Positions 58,140 to 64,000 of a DNA stretch of 64,000 nt are shown in pieces. The notes beneath the pieces are model-generated. The model was not told the DNA's origin. It saw only the letters and a program-made list of their open reading frames with translations, and ran no database searches. The DNA comes from Ochotona curzoniae (taxonomy: Eukaryota > Chordata > Mammalia > Lagomorpha > Ochotonidae), in contig NW_024467106.1 of assembly GCF_017591425.1 (NCBI RefSeq), positions 25,472,501 to 25,536,500 on the forward strand. The letters are read 5' to 3'. Each line of letters starts with the position of its first letter. The stretch's first letter is position 1. The translations under genes were made by a program, and so were the position numbers.

Positions 58140-58560
58140 TTTGAATGTTTCACAATAAATGTACAGCTCATTCCCTTCTTTGGATAACAGCTTTAACAGC
58201 AGCAGCTAGAAGTCCAATTTCTGCCAACGAAGAAGGGTTATTTTAAGTTATTTGAAGAAACGGTTTTAACTCCCAGAAATAAAGCAAGCTACTTTAATGC
58301 ATATTAGCTGTAGACTTTATTTCCTTCCCATGGCACGAGCTTCGGCAGAGTAGATGAGAAACACCCACGTTTTATGGGACTTAGATAACGTTCTGTCTTA
58401 AAAGATGGCAAATGTAAATGGCAGAAGCTGGATCATCAGAGATTTCAGAAGGCTGTTTGCCCTCCAGCAAAGGTAATCTCAGGAATGCATATGGAAGAGC
58501 ACCGCATTAAAAATAATGTGGTTTGTAGCATGAAATATTGATTGTCCCTGCCAAAGAGAG
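58140..58560. promoter_or_regulatory. Repeat-poor candidate conserved non-coding block
   Basis: Balanced composition, no transposon and no long open frame. It holds aacagcagcagctagaagtc, gctactttaatgcatattag and catggcacgagcttcggcag, with a CAGCAG/E-box-like and POU/homeodomain-like flavour. Conservation is not testable here, so this is inference. Confidence 0.2.
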
Positions 58561-58727
58561 TTTGAAAAATAAACAAGAAAGACATAGAGTAAATAAACAC
58601 CCACATTCATGAATCACAAAGGAACCGGCCCTTTCTAAGCACTTTTTTCTCTCAATCCTCTGTTGTTGCGTAAACTTGAAAAGGAATGTTTTACAGTAGA
58701 GCTCTCTTGTAAAGGGCCAAAGAACAA

Positions 58728-58825
58728 ATAAATTTTTTTATTATTATTTTCTATTTATCTGAAAGGCAAAGGCAGACGGGCAAAGAGAGTGAAAGAACAC
58801 TACTAACTGCTGATTCACTCTGAGG
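58728..58825 (-). mobile_element. CSINE fragment, older subfamily, antisense
   Basis: tatttatctgaaaggcaaag, gcagacgggcaaagagagtg and actgctgattcactctg correspond to the tail third of an old C repeat read antisense. The rest is missing. Confidence 0.55.
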
Positions 58826-58829
58826 AGAT

Positions 58830-59115
58830 GTGAAACAGCAGGAATCTTTCAAATAGAGAAATGACATGATATGATTCCAGTTTTAGGAGAATTACATCTG
58901 CATTTAGAACAGTTGTAGAAGCAGACGTGGGAGGGGCACCAGTTGGGTGAATTATTGCCTGCTATTATTACTGAGATAATTCAAATGGCAGAAGATGCCA
59001 GTTACCTTGGGAGAAGAAATTTTCAAACTATGCAAGTGATAGAGGATATTAATCCAGTAGCTATAAAAAGATCAAGCAACTCAGCAACAACAAGACAGAG
59101 TCCAATTAAGAATGA
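58830..59115 (-). mobile_element. L2 LINE fragment, antisense
   Basis: tttcaaatagagaaatgaca, tgatatgattccagttttag, gaagcagacgtgggaggggc and accagttgggtgaattattg follow the antisense of the L2 reverse-transcriptase region, which is the complement of the region seen at 46230-46900. A CSINE begins at 59121. Confidence 0.5.
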
Positions 59116-59120
59116 GCAAA

Positions 59121-59446
59121 GGGCACCAGTGTGATAGCCTAGCAGCTAAAGTCCTCACCTTGAACGTATCAGGATCCCATATGGACACCGGTTCTAATCC
59201 CAGCAGCCCCGCTTCCCATCCAGCTCCCTGCTTGTGGCCTGGGAAGGCATTTGAGGATGGCCCAAATCTTTGGGACGCTGCACCCGTGTGGGAGACCTGG
59301 AGGAGGCTCCTGAACTCTTAGGATTTGAGCAACTCCAGCCATTGTACCCATTTGGGGAATGAATCAACTGACAGAAGATCTTCCTCTCTGTCTCTCCTCC
59401 TCTCTGTATGTCTGACTTTCCAACAAAAATAAGATAAATCTTTAAA
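59121..59446 (+). mobile_element. CSINE, pika-type, full length
   Basis: gggcaccagtgtgatagcct, caccggttctaatcccagca (B-box-like), ccctgcttgtggcctgggaa, gtgtgggagacctggaggag, gaagatcttcctctctgtct and gactttccaacaaaaataag. The A-rich tail contains duplicated aaatctttaaa units extending to about 59495. Confidence 0.95.
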
Positions 59447-59529
59447 ATAAAAAAGAAATAAAAAATCTTTAAATCTTTAAAATAAAAAAGAGAAATGCAT
59501 GCTAAAAGCTCTAGGCTTTTGAGGCAGTA

Positions 59530-59890
59530 TGATATATCAACAAAGCCAGGGAACTATTGGAGCAAAGCAGGATGATACAGACACCCAGTACATGAAAACT
59601 TATTTATCATGGAGATAATATTCCCAAGCAGTAGAAAATCAAACAGCGTATTCTCATTTATTGATACTGAAAAATGAAATTGAATCTTTTCCATATTCCA
59701 AATATAAAGATCAACTCCTAGAAGACCAAAAAAATGTGAAAAGCAAAATTATTTAATGTTAAGAAAATAATATATGAAAATATTGTGGTGATAGGAAAAT
59801 ATCTAATAGAAAAGCCAATAGTCGAAATCATACATGATAGATTTGATCAGGTTATATTAAGGATTTCAGAAACTCAGGGAGAACAAATGT
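59530..59890 (+). mobile_element. Possible diverged L1 ORF2 fragment
   Basis: A-rich sense-strand sequence with aaatcaaacagcgtattctc, cttttccatattccaaatat, aaagatcaactcctagaaga and catgatagatttgatcaggt, which loosely follow L1 ORF2 order upstream of the segment seen at 205-905. The similarity is weak. Confidence 0.4.
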
Positions 59891-59983
59891 GTATCGTGTG
59901 CATTTGCACAAGTGACAATTTATTAGTAGGCGCAAAATAAGAAGTCTCTACATTATTTTCAGGGACAATTACTGAACAGGAAT

Positions 59984-60030
59984 TTAAAATAAATGAATAA
60001 ATAAATAAATACTTGAATAAATAAATACTC
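59984..60030. repeat. (AAAT)n simple repeat
   Basis: aaaataaatgaataaataaa with further aataaata units on both sides of a cttg interruption. Confidence 0.9.
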
Positions 60031-60039
60031 TAAGACTCA

Positions 60040-60740
60040 TACTGTTGCCGGAAATTTGACACGAAAAGACCACAGCAACCTTCTCTGTTGTCCTACGTGA
60101 AAGAATTTTTCCTGTGAATAACTTCAGTGTGCAAAGCAAAATTTACTTAAAAGAGCTCTCCTACCATAGTGACAGGGGGAGATTCAAGAGGGGAAAGATG
60201 CCAGGAAATGGCAGAAGTGGTGTCTTCTACATCTTGTGATGTAGAAGTTGGATCTAGTCGCGAGTCCTCCACAAAACCTTACCTAGGTAGTCTCATCAGA
60301 CTTGACTCTTCCGTGTTCCGGTTAGTGCAGGGTCAGGTCTGTTTTATCTCCTGCATCAAACTACTAATGTACCAGTCCCGTTCCCAGACTCATCTCTGAT
60401 ATGAAGAAGCGGGTGCTGTGGCCTCTCCCAGGCCAGCTTAAAATACGCCTCGTCTTCACGCACATCAGCAGGCTCCTTGGCCTAGTTGGAGACCCCCAAT
60501 AACCTCTTCACACCCAGCCCCCAATCCCAGTTTTTGACATGCATATGCTGTATCGTAACCCAGCCTAAAAATCCACCTGGTTCTCATGCACACCATGGGT
60601 GCTCCAGCTTAGCCCAGCCAAGTCTGCCCCTAGACTCACCCCACACATTTGCTAAGAAGTGATGATGCCATGTCCAGCATGGCCTGCCATCAGCCCTAGC
60701 ACTTGTGCTCACCAGCAATGAATAAATTCGTAATACAATA
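60040..60740. repeat. GC-rich island, unclassified, with a roughly 128-bp internal repetition
   Basis: Base composition changes sharply to C-rich from about 60165 to 60720. Two related segments, starting ccagcttaaaatacgcctcg (60432) and ccagcctaaaaatccacctg (60560), each continue with cacgca/catgca, then ctcc and cctag/cttag words, giving a spacing near 128 bases. A 76-codon plus frame (60169-60399) and a 74-codon minus frame (60584-60808) carry no known domain. It may be a lineage-specific LTR, an L1 5' UTR or a decayed minisatellite. Confidence 0.45.
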
Positions 60741-60974
60741 CTACAACGGAGTAAAGATTGGAAACTCCCATTTATGATACTACGGTAAACTTCATCTATT
60801 TTAATCATCAGTACCTAGAGCAGTATTTATTATACATTTAATAGATATTAGCTAAAATAATAAATATTGAATAATTTATATATATGAGAAATGAAATAAC
60901 CAAGGGAGGATAGAATGATGTAATTTTTTTCCATTATATAACTGGTATAGATATAAAATTATACCTGTGTACAT

Positions 60975-61200
60975 TGTGGTTTTGATTTTTGTCACTGGAT
61001 AATGAAAGAGGATGAATACCCTTCCATATGCTTCATACCTAATGAAGTAGAAATCTTCCATATGTTTGTTTATAATTGCTTTGCTCTGTTTATGAACTAT
61101 CTCTTTGTATTTTGCCAATTAATTTACTCAACTTTTAACATTTTGCAGCAGAAACTGATGTGAATCCTTTGCCTTTCATTTTGCACAAATATTGAGAAAT
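60975..61200 (-). mobile_element. L1 ORF2 fragment, antisense
   Basis: tggttttgatttttgtcact, ggataatgaaagaggatgaa, cccttccatatgcttcatac and tttataattgctttgctctg parallel the antisense of ORF2 near its 3' end. Diverged. Confidence 0.5.
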
Positions 61201-62004
61201 TCATTAATTTCCATTTTGTTTGTATAGCATTGATTTTAATTTTACTAATATTTAAAATATTTATATACTTGAATCCTACTACTTATGTCTGAGCAATCTG
61301 TAAAAAAGCATGAACCCTCTGAAAATTCATAATTCTGCTCAATCCCAATCAAATCTAAGTGAATACTAATCTATATCATCTTTGTTTGGCTTCCTCACTT
61401 ATTTTATCTCTCCATCTTCCATATTTATTAAGTAATGTATAATTTCAAACTATTTTGTTTCCCAGGCTCCTCAATTTTATTAATTCTATATTGTAACACA
61501 CACACCACACACAAATACGTGCATGAAAGCCATTTCCGTGGTTTTAACTATTTCTATTCTCTTTCTTTAGTGCAATTTCTTCCTTTTTGTGTACTTCAAA
61601 AATAGCTGCTCCCTACAATGCTCGCCTTGGCCATTTTGTCCTTCCTGTAGTTCTCATTCATGGCTGTGACAGCGATCATCAATCACACCCTGATTATTCC
61701 TTCATTACCCCTTAATTGTTCTGTGAGATCCATATGCTTGCATTAAAAGGTCTGCATGGCATTTCCTGAACATGAGCTTTAAGAGTAACACATCCAAATG
61801 AAACCCATATCCCTTCCTTTACCCAGCAGAGGTGTTTGCTGTTCAACGTTGTTATTTGTGGAAGGTGACCACTTTTCTTCAATTTCTTGAGAGCTGAGTG
61901 ATAAAAATCCTTGGACAAAGCTCTTCTTTCTGCTTCATTACAAATATCCAAGCAATCATAAGTTCTATCTGTTCTCCATTAATTGCCTTTCGAGTATTAA
62001 AAAC
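61201..62004. other. No recognised feature
   Basis: AT-rich unassigned sequence with a short interrupted CA run at 61496-61515. Confidence 0.4.
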
Positions 62005-62190
62005 AACAATCTTAATTTTTATTGAGCTTTAGGTCAATAAAATGTGCTAAGCACTTTGACATAATGATATGTCTCATTGAATCCTCACAGCAACTAATGA
62101 TAAGGGTATAAATCACACGTTTCATAAATGAGGGAATGAAGGCTAAAAGAATGTGTCGGTTCAGGTCCACCAACAACAGGCATAAAACGG
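62005..62190 (-). mobile_element. MIR SINE, antisense
   Basis: atttttattgagctttaggt, aatgtgctaagcactttgac, tctcattgaatcctcacagc, ttcataaatgagggaatgaa and tgtgtcggttcaggtccacc give the antisense MIR order. Confidence 0.8.
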
Positions 62191-62528
62191 GGGTACTAAG
62201 AGATTTAATTTTAAAATGTCAGTGATTGGTTTGGGAGTCAGAGGATGACTCAGTTCCAGCATCTGCTACAGGAAGAGAGGAGCAGGTTCAAACAGGAAGC
62301 TCCTGGCCTGCAGTGCAATCCTAACACAGTTTCAAAAAGCAATCTGGGAGTCCTCATCCTAAATTCACTATTCAGAAGATTTGTATGTTAAAAAGAGCAA
62401 TTAGCTACTAAACAAAGAGTGAATTATAAGAAAGAAAAAGAGAAGCAGAATTGCCAGTTCATGGATACACCATGCTTACTCACATATCTATTTGTTTTTC
62501 TAACCATTTATTTGGAGAGGAAGGTGGG
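62191..62528. other. No recognised feature
   Basis: Unassigned sequence. cagttccagcatctgctaca near 62252 has a SINE-like sound but no continuous match. Confidence 0.4.
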
Positions 62529-62835
62529 GTTTTTTTTTTTGGTCTTTGTTTTTGTTTTTATTTTACAGAGAAAGATCTTCCATCTGCTGGTTCATTGTCC
62601 AAATGGTTGCAACAGCTGGAGCTGAGCTGATACAAAGTCAGAATGCAGGAGCTTCTTCCGTGTTCCTGTGTGGATGCAGGGTTATAAAGCTTTGGGACAT
62701 CCTCTACTGTTTTCCAGGGCCACAAGCAGGGAACTTGATGGCAAGTGGAGCAGCCAGGACACAAAACGGCTCCCACTTGGAATCATGGCTTGTCCAAAGC
62801 AAGGATTTAGCAACTGAGCCATTGCACCAGACCCT
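62529..62835 (-). mobile_element. CSINE, antisense, near full length
   Basis: A T-rich start, then cagagaaagatcttccatct, gctggttcattgtccaaatg, gagctgagctgatacaaagt, gggccacaagcagggaactt, agcaaggatttagcaactga and the head at gccattgcaccagaccctca. A 107-codon plus open frame across it is not a gene. Confidence 0.9.
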
Positions 62836-64000
62836 CACATTTCCATTTGAAATCTTCATCAAGAATTGATCATGCTATAGATCTTGCCCAAAAATAACTC
62901 TCTGGAGCCTTGCCTGATTCATCTGAAGAAATTTTAATACCACATTTCCCCAGAACCCCATTACATCCGGAGGCGTCAGCGTACTGTCAGAGCCTGCTGG
63001 ACTGGGGAGTTAACGGAAACTGAAGTTGACTTCTGGTCCAGAGAAAATACTAGTACCATTCTTCTGCCTCTTTAACTATGGCCCCTCATGTTGAAATCAG
63101 GAGGAAAATCAGTTTGATCTATAAAAGAATTCATGATCACTTCATTATAAAAGAAACAGGCCATAATATATCCTGGAATTTACCTAACCAAGGTGGAAAG
63201 TTTTATGATATCAAATACTGAGAGAAATATTTCTGTGATAAGATTTTGTGTTTTTCTCATTGCTTTCAATTCATAATTGTAATATATATATGACAATAAT
63301 TTGGACATCTATAGATGTTGTTTTAAATTCCCCACCAATGTCCTTGAGAAAGAAATCTACCATGGCTGTTAGTAATAAGTATATTTTTAAGTACATCAGA
63401 ATATTGTAATTTTTATGAAAGTTGTGTTTTTCAGCTATCAAATTCAGTATTCAGCAAGAAATGGTAAAATATGGATTTTTTTTCCTCTTTCTTAACAATA
63501 GGTCTCTTTGTACTCAGTATACTCCCTTGTGGATTTTCTCATCCCCTCACCATTGTCAAACCCTAATCCTTCTTAAAAGCATCAATATCTGGACGCCAAA
63601 CCCACAGATAAAAAGCAATTTCCTCTTGAAGTTTCCTGAAGGGAATTGCAGTGAAGTCACTAGAACTCACGTTGGAAAAATTATGAAAACCTACACGACA
63701 TTTCACCCTTTCTGCTAAGCCTTTAGAATGTCTGAAAACAAATCAACACATGTTGAGTGCCTAAGTGCCTTCCTGCCAGCCAGATTCTATGGAGTTCAAG
63801 GGATTCTCCCTCCCACTCCTCCAAAAACCAAGTGAAAATCTGTTGAAACTCTCTAAGTTTAATTTAGAAGAGCGTCATGGTGGAAACTCAGGTTCCTTGC
63901 TTAATACCATGCTTTACCGTCACCTGCTTCTAACAAATGGACCACCCCTGGCCTCACAGTCCTGGCATCAGAACTTTGAGTTGCCACAATGAGAAGGCCT
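62836..64000. other. No recognised feature
   Basis: About 1.2 kb unassigned up to the window edge. Open frames of 98 (63422-63718) and 75 codons (63765-63992) have no recognisable domain, and the second stops just inside the edge. Confidence 0.45.

Overview
The window is AT-rich mammalian nuclear DNA with no protein-coding gene that I can recognise. The best clue to the organism is a family of about 320-bp tRNA-derived SINEs. They have a gggcccggcacggtgg-type head, a B-box-like ggttctaatcc, a body running through gaagatcttcctctctgtc, and a tail ending near ctgactttgcaataaaa. This is the lagomorph CSINE family. The tail form is the one I associate with pika (Ochotona) rather than rabbit, so pika is my preferred assignment. 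Older copies with a caaataaataaa tail, closer to the rabbit-type consensus, are also present.

Coding potential: the longest open frame is 150 codons (15819-16271), and most of it lies inside a SINE. Other open frames of 100-150 codons either lie in SINE, LINE or LTR sequence or match nothing I know. I see no splice-bounded exon chain, CpG-island promoter, tRNA gene or rRNA gene. The window reads as intergenic sequence or the inside of a very long intron, so there is no operon or pathway to describe. What can be annotated is its repeat history and a few repeat-poor stretches that could be regulatory.

Layout. 1-9.1 kb: an L1 ORF2 remnant, an antisense MIR, a possible L1 5' end, two older CSINEs, and a small palindromic-ended element next to an inverted partial copy. 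9.1-19.3 kb: mostly single-copy, with a CA microsatellite, a repeat-poor candidate conserved block (12.3-13.25 kb), an MLT1-like LTR, an exact 42-bp tandem duplication and two CSINEs. 19.3-30.7 kb: MIR, two Tigger-like DNA transposons, five CSINEs, a GATA microsatellite, a mosaic L1, an MLT1 LTR and a purine tract. 30.7-34.1 kb: repeat-poor, with a second candidate conserved block. 34.1-43.8 kb: a complete LTR with TG...CA ends, six CSINEs including the youngest in the window (38040-38359), an antisense L1, a second GATA tract and a CSINE abutting an MLT1-like LTR. 43.8-53.4 kb: three L2 pieces, antisense L1 pieces including an old L1M/HAL1-like element split by a lagomorph L1 3' UTR, a second copy of the TG...CA LTR family in opposite orientation, and MIR. 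53.4-64 kb: a CSINE abutting an antisense L1, a third candidate conserved block, L2, CSINEs, a locally GC-rich island with a roughly 128-bp periodicity, and MIR.

All repeat names come from recall of consensus sequences without a database search. Class names (CSINE, L1, L2, MIR, MLT1/MaLR, Tigger) are firmer than subfamily names, and boundaries are good to about 10-30 bases unless stated.
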